Shown piece by piece: positions 7,550 through 14,108 of a stretch of DNA of 14,108 nt. The first letter of the stretch is position 1. Each line of letters opens with the position of its first letter. The DNA is taken from the NCBI GenBank assembly GCA_025354075.1, contig JANXNO010000534.1, forward strand, positions 1 through 14,108, written 5' to 3'. The notes beneath the pieces were generated by a model. It did not search any database and was not told where the DNA came from. It saw only the letters and a program-made list of their open reading frames with translations. The translations under genes and the position numbers were made by a program. The DNA is from Burkholderiales bacterium (GTDB lineage Bacteria; Pseudomonadota; Gammaproteobacteria; Burkholderiales; Casimicrobiaceae).

Positions 7550-8584
7550 ATGCTCGATTCCCGTTCCCGAATTTTGCTGAAAGCGCTGGTTGAGCGCTAT
7601 ATCGCTGATGGCGAGCCGGTAGGATCTCGCACGCTGTCAAAGCAAAGCGGGCTGGAGCTGTCCCCCGCGACCATTCGCAACGTGATGGCCGATCTGGAAG
7701 AGCTGGGTTTCATCACCAGCCCACACACCTCTGCCGGGCGCATTCCCACACCGCGCGGCTATCGCTTTTTTGTTGACACCCTGTTGATCACCAAGCCGTT
7801 GCAGCAGCTCGAAATGAAAGATATCGAGGCGCAGATTCAGGGGCAGCAGCCGCAGGAGCTAGTAAGTGCGGCGGCGCGCATGTTGTCCGAGTTGTCATCG
7901 TTCGCGGGCGTCGTTGCTGCACCTCACAAGACCGCAGCGTTTCGCCACGTCGAATTTGTGCGTCTTAACGAAAGGCGGGTGCTGATGGTGCTGGTTGCGC
8001 CGGATGGCGACGTACAAAATCGTATCCTCAACGCGGATCGCAATTTCACGCCCTCTCAACTGGTCGAAGCAGCCAATTTTTTTAATGAACACTTCGCAGG
8101 CTTGCCGCTGGATCAAGTGCGCGCGCGGCTCACCGACGAATTGAAACGGCTGCGCGAAGACATGGTGGGGCTGATGACCATCGCGGTCGACACGGGCGCT
8201 GCGGTTGCACAATCGGGCGATGAACTCGTCGTGTCAGGCGAGCGGCGGTTGCTGCATTCACACGATCTCTCGGGCAGCATGGACGGCTTGCGCCGACTGT
8301 TTGACATGTTTGAGCAGCGCACCCAGTTGCTGCACCTGTTTGACCTGTCGAACAAAGCCGACGGCGTTCAGATTTTCATTGGCGGCGAGTCACAGATTGT
8401 GCCGCTGGATGAATTTTCCCTGGTCACAGCGCCCTATCAAGTCAATGGTCAAGTCATCGGCACGCTCGGCGTGATCGGGCCTACGCGAATGGCGTATGAC
8501 CGCGTTATTCCGATTGTTGACTTAACCGCCAAACTTTTGTCGTCTGCGATGCAGCGCGAGATGGGCGAAAGTAACGCAAGCTAA
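7550..8584 (+). CDS. hrcA: Heat-inducible transcription repressor HrcA
   Basis: Represses chaperone operons (groESL, dnaK) by binding CIRCE operators; folding of HrcA depends on GroEL, so heat releases repression. The 344-residue product has the winged-helix N-terminus with SRTLSKQSGLELSPATIRN (26-44) and DLEELGFITSPHTSAGRIP (48-66), then PRGYRFFVD (68-76). The dimerisation and GAF-like part ends with GVIGPTRMAYDRVIPIVD (307-324), a family hallmark. Length fits the family (about 335-350). The frame is open upstream to 7337, but the conserved N-terminus MLDSRSRILLKALVERYI fixes the start at 7550. No good Shine-Dalgarno is seen. No groESL or dnaK is in the window, so its targets are elsewhere. 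hemH follows after 129 bases. Confidence 0.98.
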   Translation: MLDSRSRILLKALVERYIADGEPVGSRTLSKQSGLELSPATIRNVMADLEELGFITSPHTSAGRIPTPRGYRFFVDTLLITKPLQQLEMKDIEAQIQGQQPQELVSAAARMLSELSSFAGVVAAPHKTAAFRHVEFVRLNERRVLMVLVAPDGDVQNRILNADRNFTPSQLVEAANFFNEHFAGLPLDQVRARLTDELKRLREDMVGLMTIAVDTGAAVAQSGDELVVSGERRLLHSHDLSGSMDGLRRLFDMFEQRTQLLHLFDLSNKADGVQIFIGGESQIVPLDEFSLVTAPYQVNGQVIGTLGVIGPTRMAYDRVIPIVDLTAKLLSSAMQREMGESNAS

Positions 8585-8687
8585 GGGCTCGTTCAGGAAA
8601 AAACCAGACATTTGAGTGCTGAACTGAACCGAAAGACGGCGTACGTCGCGCCCCGATATCCAATACGTCAAACGATCCTGATACCCG

Positions 8688-8693
8688 TATAAG
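8688..8693 (+). promoter_or_regulatory. Possible -10 element for hemH
   Basis: TATAAG matches five of six bases of the sigma-70 -10 consensus and lies about 20 bases before the hemH ATG. ACGTCA at 8665-8670, 17 bases upstream, is only a three-of-six -35 match. The gap of 129 bases after hrcA fits a separate hemH promoter. An additional CCCGATAT at 8652-8659 resembles a sigma-32 -10 box, but no convincing -35 partner is seen. Confidence 0.3.
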
Positions 8694-8713
8694 TGTCCTG
8701 AGATTCCCCAACT

Positions 8714-9826
8714 ATGCAGTCTGGCCCAAACGTTTCATCCCATAGCCACACACGCGGTGCGCGTATTGGCATTCTGCTGTCGAACCTCGGTACGCCGGAT
8801 GCGCCAACGACTAAAGCCGTGCGCACCTATCTCGCAGAATTTTTGAGCGACCGCCGCGTGGTGGAAATCCCACGGCTGGTGTGGCTGATGATTCTGCACG
8901 GCATTATTCTGCGCACCCGCCCCGCCAAAAGCGCAAAAAAATACGCAACCGTGTGGATGCCGGAAGGCTCGCCGCTCCTGGTGTGGACCCATCGCCAAGC
9001 GCAGTATTTGCGCGGTGCCATCGGTGAGCGGTTGAAGACAATGGGCCTGCCGCCTGACCACGTCAAAATTGAAGTCGGCATGCGCTATGGCAATCCGAGT
9101 ATCGCCGGCGCACTCGCGAAATTGAAGGCTGACCACTGCGACCGGATTTTGCTGCTGCCGATGTACCCACAGTACGCGGCAAGCACCACGGCGACGGCCT
9201 GCGACGCAGTGTTCAAGGCGTTTCTGGATGATCGCTACATGCCGGCGCTGCGCACCATCACCACCTGGCACGACGACCCGGCCTACATCAAAGCGCTAGC
9301 CGCGCGTATCAATGATTTCTGGAGGAAACATGGGCGTCCTGACAAGCTGCTCATGAGCTTTCACGGCGTGCCGAAATACACGCTGGTAAACGGCGATCCT
9401 TATCATTGCCTGTGTCACAAGACGGGACGGTTGCTGGCGCGCGAGTTGGGTCTGAGCGAGGCTCAGTGGATACTCACGTTTCAGTCACGTTTTGGTCGTG
9501 CTGAATGGTTGCAGCCCTACACCGACGCAACACTGCAAGCGCTTCCCGCGCAGGGCGTCAAACGGCTGCACGTCGTCTGCCCTGGATTTCCGGCCGATTG
9601 TCTGGAAACACTTGAAGAAATCGCAATGGAAGGCAAGGAAACCTTCCTGCACGCGGGTGGGTCAGAGTACGACTATATCCCCGCACTTAACGACCATCCA
9701 GCTTTGATTCACGCCTTAACTGATCTGGCGCTAACCCACTTGCAGGGTTGGCTGGATATCCCGCCAACGGTCTCCGAGCTGGACGCTCAAGCACAACGTG
9801 CGAAGGCGTTAGGCGCCACCGCGTAA
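8714..9826 (+). CDS. hemH: Ferrochelatase
   Basis: Inserts Fe2+ into protoporphyrin IX to make heme b, the last step of the protoporphyrin-dependent pathway, at the inner face of the membrane. The 370-residue product contains [13 protein letters not shown] (19-31), the [17 protein letters not shown] block (146-162), SFHGVP (215-220) with the metal-site His H217, [16 protein letters not shown] (255-270), and [15 protein letters not shown] (289-303) with E298 as the likely second catalytic residue. H217 and E298 are 81 residues apart, the same as H183 and E264 in the Bacillus enzyme. The segment [16 protein letters not shown] (227-242) is characteristic of proteobacterial HemH. The start gives a short hydrophilic leader before the core. 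Its stop overlaps the next gene's ATG by one base (TAATG), so translation is probably coupled. Confidence 0.98.
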   Translation: MQSGPNVSSHSHTRGARIGILLSNLGTPDAPTTKAVRTYLAEFLSDRRVVEIPRLVWLMILHGIILRTRPAKSAKKYATVWMPEGSPLLVWTHRQAQYLRGAIGERLKTMGLPPDHVKIEVGMRYGNPSIAGALAKLKADHCDRILLLPMYPQYAASTTATACDAVFKAFLDDRYMPALRTITTWHDDPAYIKALAARINDFWRKHGRPDKLLMSFHGVPKYTLVNGDPYHCLCHKTGRLLARELGLSEAQWILTFQSRFGRAEWLQPYTDATLQALPAQGVKRLHVVCPGFPADCLETLEEIAMEGKETFLHAGGSEYDYIPALNDHPALIHALTDLALTHLQGWLDIPPTVSELDAQAQRAKALGATA

Positions 9827-10719
9827 TGAATCGTCGTGCTGCACTGGCTCGCATCGGTGCACTGCCGATGTTGACGACATTTGTTGGCGGTTGCGCCGAA
9901 TTCGACAACGGCTACCCGACCGATGCAACACCGCGAGTCGGTCCGGTAGCATGGCCCGAAGGCCGCGAGCGCACCGCACTGGTGCTCGGTAGCGGCGGGC
10001 CGCGCGGCTTTGCACATGTGGGCGTACTGAAAGTGCTGGAGGCTGCGGGTATTGAGCCTGCCCTGGTAATCGGCTCCAGCGCTGGTGCGATCGTCGGCTC
10101 GCTGTACGCAGCCAGGATCAGCACTGGTGAGATTGAGCGCCGCGCCCTCGAACTGGGCTTGGCCGACATCGCAGATCCGGCCTTTTTGCGCCCCAACCGG
10201 CTGATCGGTCGCGCCATGCAAGACTTCATCAATGCCGCGGTGGGTAACGCCCGGATCGAGTTTTTGCCGCGACGATTTTGCGCAGTCGCAGCGCCTGTCG
10301 GAAAACACGAACTGGTGGCCTTCACATCGGGTCATACCGGGGCTGCCGTGCGCGCCTCGGCGGCGCTACCGTCGATGTTTCTGCCCTGCACGATTGGCGG
10401 CGTAGCTTACGAAGACGGCGATCTCGTATCACCGGTGCCAATCCGCGTCGCTCGCACTCTGGGCGCAACCCGCGTGGTCGCAGTGGATGTTTCCGCCTTC
10501 CTCGAAGACACGCCAGATCGCGCGCCGGAGAGCTGGAAGGCGCGCGATGCGGAGCGCCGAGCCATCATCGATGCCGAAGCCAAGGATACCGACCTGCTGC
10601 TGCGTATCCGCACACAGTACTACACCGGTGCGTCACGCGAGTACCGAGAAACGCTGATTCGGTCGGCCGATGCACAAACGCGGGCAGCGCTGCCGCGGGT
10701 GATTTCGCTGCTTAAATAA
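9826..10719 (+). CDS. Patatin-like phospholipase, predicted lipoprotein
   Basis: Predicted serine acyl hydrolase with the patatin Ser-Asp dyad, acting on phospholipids or other acyl esters. The 297-residue product (ATG at 9826) carries the oxyanion motif GSGGPRGFAHVG (55-66), the nucleophile elbow GSSAG (83-87; S85) and the dyad Asp D197 in EDGDL, where many relatives have DGG or DGA. ALVIGSS and AALPSMFLP are also typical of RssA-like members. The N-terminus [20 protein letters not shown] ends at GGC: an RR-x-x-L Tat-like motif followed by a VGGC lipobox with C23. This suggests an exported lipoprotein, whereas E. coli RssA has no such signal. The start is chosen because it yields this signal and overlaps the hemH stop as TAATG, with AGGCG ten bases upstream. 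Substrate is unknown. The gene is followed at once by a palindromic element. Confidence 0.9.
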   Translation: MNRRAALARIGALPMLTTFVGGCAEFDNGYPTDATPRVGPVAWPEGRERTALVLGSGGPRGFAHVGVLKVLEAAGIEPALVIGSSAGAIVGSLYAARISTGEIERRALELGLADIADPAFLRPNRLIGRAMQDFINAAVGNARIEFLPRRFCAVAAPVGKHELVAFTSGHTGAAVRASAALPSMFLPCTIGGVAYEDGDLVSPVPIRVARTLGATRVVAVDVSAFLEDTPDRAPESWKARDAERRAIIDAEAKDTDLLLRIRTQYYTGASREYRETLIRSADAQTRAALPRVISLLK

Positions 10720-10723
10720 TGTT

Positions 10724-10813
10724 GCAGGGTGGGCACCCCGTTCCCACCAAGCGCTGATTTGCCAGCCAAGCTTTAAATGCAATGTCAGCTTGGGCAGAGG
10801 CTGCCCACCCTGC
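10724..10813. repeat. Palindromic element with paired hairpins (REP/BIME-like)
   Basis: A perfect 12-base inverted repeat, GCAGGGTGGGCA (10724-10735) and TGCCCACCCTGC (10802-10813), bounds a 90-base unit between convergent genes. Inside, GGTGGG (10728-10733) can pair with CCCACC (10743-10748) with a nine-base loop, and TGGGCAG (10791-10797) pairs perfectly with CTGCCCA (10801-10807) around an AGG loop. CCAAGCT (10766-10772) can also pair with AGCTTGG (10787-10793). The outer stem and the two end hairpins use the same bases, so they are alternative folds. There is no T-run. It may act as a two-way transcription stop or mRNA stabiliser, or be a copy of a dispersed repeat. That role is inference. 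Confidence 0.75.
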
Positions 10814-10824
10814 GCGTCTACCTT

Positions 10825-11811
10825 CTACTTATGGCTCCATTCGCCCGCGTCGCCTAGTACTTTTTCAGCGTCCGAGGTGAGCCACGATTTCGCCGCCGCG
10901 TCGCCTTTTAAGTACGCGTCCAGATACTGCAAGGTAATGGCGTTGGTTTTGTCCTGGATGACTTTTGCGGTTGTGGCGGACGTGCTCGCATGATCCTCAC
11001 CAGTAACACGGTTGAGCCATGCCGCTTCGCGTACGTTGCCTCCGCCAAACACGGAATGGTCACCATCCACAAAAACCACTCGGTACTTGCTGCCCGCGTT
11101 CTGCGCGTCAAAGACAGCGGCGCGTTTTTTAGCGGTGCTGCCGGTGCCCATGACGTCGCCGTCGATACTGCCGGTCACGCTGAGGAATGGTTGGGTCATC
11201 GAACCGTAGCGTTCTGTCCAGGTTTTCTTCGCGCCCTGTACCGTCGGGCTAAAGGCGATGAACGCTGTGATTCGCGCATCGGCCACCGATTTGATGGGCC
11301 CCGGAAAGCGCTCGCCTGCTAGCGCCATGGTTGTGCGTGCGCCGAAGCTATGACCCGTCATCGCTATACGTGACAGATCAACGCGTTTAATCCATGCCGG
11401 CGTATCGAACCTGGTTTGCAATCGGGTCAATTCATCAATCACAAATCGCACATCGTCCACGCGACCGAGCAGCTGCTCAGGCGTTGCACCGCGTGCCATG
11501 CGCTGCTTGGGCGCGCCAACACCTTCGCCTTTCCACAACGTTTCGTCGCTGCCTGGATGCTGCACGTGAATGACAAGATAGCCATTGGCCGACCAGTGTT
11601 CGCCCCATGCTTTGCCGCCATCACGCGAACCACCGAGGCCGTGCGAAAAGATCACCAGCGGCGCGCGACCATCGCCGTCCGGCACACGAATTTTCAGCGG
11701 CAGCATTCGTTCGCGAGCGCTGTCTTTCCAGTCGATGTCGAGCACTTGCGGGGCGGCGTTTAGGTTCGCACAGAGCAGCAACGCGGTGAGAAATAAGATG
11801 CAATTTTTCAT
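10825..11811 (-). CDS. Secreted alpha/beta hydrolase (esterase/lipase type)
   Basis: Predicted serine hydrolase exported to the periplasm or beyond. The 328-residue product (ATG at 11811) starts with a clear Sec signal peptide, MKNCILFLTALLLCANLNA, with a basic start, hydrophobic core and small-residue cut site. The mature part has the oxyanion-hole motif FSHGLGGSRDG (55-65), the nucleophile elbow GHSFG (153-157; S155) and a likely catalytic His H252 in DGDHSVFGGG. D218 in SIDGD is a candidate acid. The pattern resembles the PAF-acetylhydrolase/chlorophyllase-like group, but the substrate cannot be named. The frame is open upstream to 11910; only the chosen start puts the signal peptide first. 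It is convergent with the patatin gene across the palindromic element and divergent from the amidase, 75 bases between starts. Confidence 0.9.
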   Translation of the reverse strand: MKNCILFLTALLLCANLNAAPQVLDIDWKDSARERMLPLKIRVPDGDGRAPLVIFSHGLGGSRDGGKAWGEHWSANGYLVIHVQHPGSDETLWKGEGVGAPKQRMARGATPEQLLGRVDDVRFVIDELTRLQTRFDTPAWIKRVDLSRIAMTGHSFGARTTMALAGERFPGPIKSVADARITAFIAFSPTVQGAKKTWTERYGSMTQPFLSVTGSIDGDVMGTGSTAKKRAAVFDAQNAGSKYRVVFVDGDHSVFGGGNVREAAWLNRVTGEDHASTSATTAKVIQDKTNAITLQYLDAYLKGDAAAKSWLTSDAEKVLGDAGEWSHK

Positions 11812-11886
11812 CGCCACAATGTAGCGCGAAACTTGAGACTTTGCGCGAGCCATAATGCAGACAATCGTAACTTCATTTCGCTCATC

Positions 11887-13239
11887 ATGACCAGCATCAC
11901 CCGAATTCACGCAGATTTCCTGAGCCGTACAGACAGCGTTAGTGCGCTCGTCGAACGCAACATCGACAAAGTCAACGACGTAGGCGGCGAAGGATCACGC
12001 GCGTTTCTATCGCTGAATTCGGACGCGGTTCGCGCGGCTGCGGGGCCATCTCAGTTACGCATTGACGCGGATGGAGCCCGTCCGCTCGAAGGCATCACCG
12101 TGTCGATCAAGGATTTGTTTGACGTCGCTGGCGAGGTGACCGGTGCGGGCTCAACGGTACTCCGCTCGCGTCCCGCTGCGACGCAAGACGCGCCGGTGAT
12201 TGCACGTTTGCGGGCGGCGGGCGCGATCCCGTTTGGGCGCACCAACATGGTGGAGTTTGCGTATTCCGGCGTCGGTATCAATCCGCATTACGGCACGCCA
12301 CGTTCGGTGTGGGGACGCACAGCCGATGGCGGCGGACGCGTGCCGGGCGGCTCATCGAGCGGCGCGGGCGTAAGCGTGGCCGACGGGCTGTGTGTGGCAG
12401 CACTGGGCACGGATACGGGCGGTAGCGTGCGCATTCCGGCAGCGTTCAACGGGCTCGTCGGTTTCAAGCCGACTGCCGTTCGCGTACCGGTGCTGGGCAC
12501 GATTCCACTGTCGGTCACACATGATTCGATTGGCCCGCTGGCGCAATCGGTTGCGTGTTGTGCGACGCTGGATGCGGTGCTCAGTGGCGAGCACAATTTG
12601 CCGTTGCCGCAGATTGATTTGCGTGGCGTCAGATTGTTGAAACCGCAAGCGCTGGTGTGGCGGGAGCTTGACGCCGAGGTGGAGTCGGCGACACTCGCTG
12701 CCATCGAAACGTTGCGACAAGCCGGAGCCGAGGTGATCGAAGCGCCGCTGCCGCCGCTCGAAGAATTGCTGACTCGCACAGGTAGCATGCTCGCCGCCGA
12801 AGCGCTCGACTGGCACACCGGCAACATCAACGTCGACGGCATCGGCTACGACCCGCGCGTGTGGAAGCGCATGCAGTTGGGACGTGACGTCACACGCGGC
12901 CAGTATTCGGCCGGGTTGGCGTATCGGCGTTTCTGGATTGACCGAATGAACATGGCGCTGGCCGGTTTCGACGCGGTGATCTGCCCGACCATCGCCTGCA
13001 TCGCGCCGGAAATTGCACCGTTGATTGCGGACGACGAAATGTTCTTCAAAACCAACGCCCGCATCCTGCGCAACACGGCGTGGGTAAATTTTCTGGATGG
13101 CTGTGGGCTGACGTTGCCGTGCCACTCGGCGGGCAGCGCGCCGGTGGGATTGCAGCTCGTCGGGCGACATAGCGCGGATCGGAAACTGTTGGCGATAGGT
13201 GCCGCGTGTGAGACAGCATTGTCGAGAAAATCGATATAA
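11887..13239 (+). CDS. Amidase, amidase-signature family
   Basis: Hydrolyses a carboxamide to acid and ammonia or amine through a Ser-cisSer-Lys triad. The 450-residue product has K75 in TVSIKDLFDV (71-80), cis-Ser S156 in PGGSSSGAGVSVADG (153-167) and nucleophile S180 in GTDTGGSVRIPAAFNGLVG (174-192). The 24-residue distance from S156 to S180 is standard for the family. GRTNMVEFAYSGVGINPHYG (117-136) is also typical. It is not GatA-like by context: no gatB or gatC is nearby. It also lacks the C-terminal domain of allophanate hydrolase. There is no signal peptide, so it should be cytoplasmic. The ATG at 11887 is preferred because upstream sequence overlaps the intergenic region; no clear ribosome site is visible. 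Substrate is unknown. It is divergent from the hydrolase and convergent with the MocR-type gene. Confidence 0.93.
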   Translation: MTSITRIHADFLSRTDSVSALVERNIDKVNDVGGEGSRAFLSLNSDAVRAAAGPSQLRIDADGARPLEGITVSIKDLFDVAGEVTGAGSTVLRSRPAATQDAPVIARLRAAGAIPFGRTNMVEFAYSGVGINPHYGTPRSVWGRTADGGGRVPGGSSSGAGVSVADGLCVAALGTDTGGSVRIPAAFNGLVGFKPTAVRVPVLGTIPLSVTHDSIGPLAQSVACCATLDAVLSGEHNLPLPQIDLRGVRLLKPQALVWRELDAEVESATLAAIETLRQAGAEVIEAPLPPLEELLTRTGSMLAAEALDWHTGNINVDGIGYDPRVWKRMQLGRDVTRGQYSAGLAYRRFWIDRMNMALAGFDAVICPTIACIAPEIAPLIADDEMFFKTNARILRNTAWVNFLDGCGLTLPCHSAGSAPVGLQLVGRHSADRKLLAIGAACETALSRKSI

Positions 13240-13265
13240 CTTTCTGCTGCAACACGCTTTCCATC

Positions 13266-13336
13266 TGGGCATAGACATCAATTCAGCATTAAGTCGACTT
13301 TCCATTAAACGCGAGCTATGCCCATACTGAATGGGC
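13266..13336. repeat. Inverted repeats between amidase and MocR-type genes
   Basis: TGGGCATAG (13266-13274) is perfectly complementary to CTATGCCCA (13316-13324). The right arm overlaps a second hairpin, GCCCAT (13320-13325) with ATGGGC (13331-13336) around ACTGA, so the two are alternative folds. CTTTCCAT also occurs twice directly (13257-13264 and 13298-13305). The position between two 3' ends suggests a transcription stop for both strands, although no T-run follows. The rest of 13240-13382 shows no gene. Confidence 0.55.
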
Positions 13337-13382
13337 CATCAACAAAGAAGCTGTAGCCGAAAATTTGTTCAAAACTGTTGCG

Positions 13383-14108
13383 CTAAGCTGTTTCTCGCGA
13401 CACGCTTGCCAATGCGCCAACGCCCTCGGCAATCAGATGCGTCGGAATCGCCGAAATGCCCATGCGGATAAATTCACCCGGCGGCGTAAGTCCAAAGAAG
13501 CCAGTGCCCGGCTCGATCACGATGTCGGCGTCGCGCGCAGCGGCCACGAGTTTGCTTGCGGGAAGGCCGTCGGGCAGGCGAATCCACAGCGCTGAGCCGC
13601 TGCCCTCGGGGCTCTCGATGCTCCATTCGGGAAGCTCACGCGCTAACGCGTCGCGCAAGATTTTCAGGCGCGCTTGATACGCGTGGCCGAGGCGGCGTTG
13701 CAACGATTCAAAGTGGCCCTGCGACAGGAACAACGCCAACGCGCGTTCGTTGTTGCTGGCGACGTGACGCAGCATTAAGCGGCGCAATCTGCGTAGTGCG
13801 GCGATGGCTTCACGGGGAGCAACGATGTAGCCCAGCCGCAGCCCCGGAGCCAGCGTTTTTGACAAACTGCCGATGTAGAACACGCGGCCGTTCATGTCCA
13901 TGCTCTTGAGCGCAGGTGCCGCTGCGCCAGTGCCGAGCTGCGGCTCGTAATCGTCTTCAACAATCAAAAAATCCTGATCCGCTGCCTGCGACAGCAACGC
14001 GCGCTTGCGCTCGTCGCTCATGCGCACGCCGGTCGGGCAGTGGTGCGACGGCGTGACGACCGCCACATCGGGTCGCAACGCAGCGACTTGCTGCACGTTC
14101 ACGCCCTC
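13383..14108 (-). CDS. MocR-type PLP-dependent regulator/aminotransferase, C-terminal part (runs off right edge)
   Basis: The visible 241 residues are the C-terminal half of a fold-type I aminotransferase domain. VVTPSHHCPTGVRMS and ERKRALL match the pattern seen in MocR/PdxR regulators, where an aminotransferase-like domain is fused to an N-terminal GntR winged helix. EDDYEPQLG holds the Asp and Tyr that contact PLP. The PLP-binding lysine is in GSLSKTLAPGLRLGY (codon at 13857-13859), so cofactor binding looks intact. The gene begins beyond 14108, so the DNA-binding domain is not seen; a plain class I aminotransferase is the alternative. The apparent GTG at 14102 is an internal codon, since the frame is open to the edge. 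It may control nearby genes, but its own promoter lies outside the window. It is convergent with the amidase. Confidence 0.88.
   Translation of the reverse strand, partial: EGVNVQQVAALRPDVAVVTPSHHCPTGVRMSDERKRALLSQAADQDFLIVEDDYEPQLGTGAAAPALKSMDMNGRVFYIGSLSKTLAPGLRLGYIVAPREAIAALRRLRRLMLRHVASNNERALALFLSQGHFESLQRRLGHAYQARLKILRDALARELPEWSIESPEGSGSALWIRLPDGLPASKLVAAARDADIVIEPGTGFFGLTPPGEFIRMGISAIPTHLIAEGVGALASVSRETA

Noticed and set aside
8614..8622. GAGTGCTGA upstream of hemH, like the right half of a CIRCE operator (GAGTGCTAA)
   Set aside because: The left half TTAGCACTC should lie at 8596-8604, but that reads GGAAAAAAC. A single half-site is not a CIRCE element.
8652..8659. CCCGATAT resembling a sigma-32 -10 box before hemH
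   Set aside because: No CTTGAA-like -35 is found at the needed 13-16 base distance; the nearest match, CCGAAA at 8629-8634, is weak and 17 bases away.
11833..11856. TTGAGA and CATAAT as a promoter for the amidase
   Set aside because: Both boxes match well, but they are only 12 bases apart, too close for sigma-70.
12352..13305. Minus-strand open frame of 317 codons opposite the amidase
   Set aside because: Antisense to a clear amidase with intact catalytic residues; the product is Arg/Gln/His-rich without motifs, as expected of a shadow frame in GC-rich DNA.
14100..14102. GTG as the start of the right-edge gene
   Set aside because: The frame stays open to the edge and the residues before it fit the aminotransferase domain, so this is an internal valine of a longer protein.

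Overview
The window looks like a chromosomal segment of a GC-rich betaproteobacterium, most probably Burkholderiales. The pointers are a Bug-type (TctC-like) substrate-binding protein with no transporter beside it, and the tight cluster recN, nadK, hrcA, hemH with nadK and hrcA divergent. This placement rests on recognising protein families and gene order, not on a database search. Nothing suggests a plasmid, phage or integron, and I see no tRNA, rRNA, CRISPR array or transposase.

Layout. Positions 1-2660 (minus strand) hold an efflux operon read right to left: a periplasmic adaptor, then the N-terminal 404 residues of an RND permease that runs off the left edge. Divergent from it is an orphan Bug protein (2776-3765), followed by a structured non-coding stretch with a probable terminator, then the cell-wall endopeptidase gene pbpG (3916-4845). 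pbpG meets recN tail to tail. recN and nadK form a minus-strand pair 11 bp apart, and nadK diverges from hrcA across only 62 bp. hemH follows hrcA, and a patatin-like lipoprotein gene overlaps the hemH stop codon in a TAATG junction. A palindromic element with two hairpins separates the patatin gene from a convergent secreted alpha/beta hydrolase (minus strand). Divergent from that is an amidase, which converges on the 3' part of a MocR-type regulator gene running off the right edge.

How the genes fit together. The centre is housekeeping and stress biology: DNA break repair (RecN), NADP supply (NadK), heat-shock repression (HrcA), last step of heme synthesis (HemH) and peptidoglycan trimming (PbpG). 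The flanks are accessory: drug or solvent efflux, solute capture, and hydrolases beside a PLP-dependent regulator. No gene is longer than its family by much, and none is visibly broken inside the window.

I found no convincing new multi-gene system. The points most worth a second look are the non-coding element at 10724-10813, with competing hairpin folds; the one-base overlap joining hemH to a patatin whose signal sequence looks like a Tat lipoprotein signal; the inverted repeats at 13266-13336; and the very short nadK/hrcA divergent region. No gene-free stretch exceeds 300 bases.
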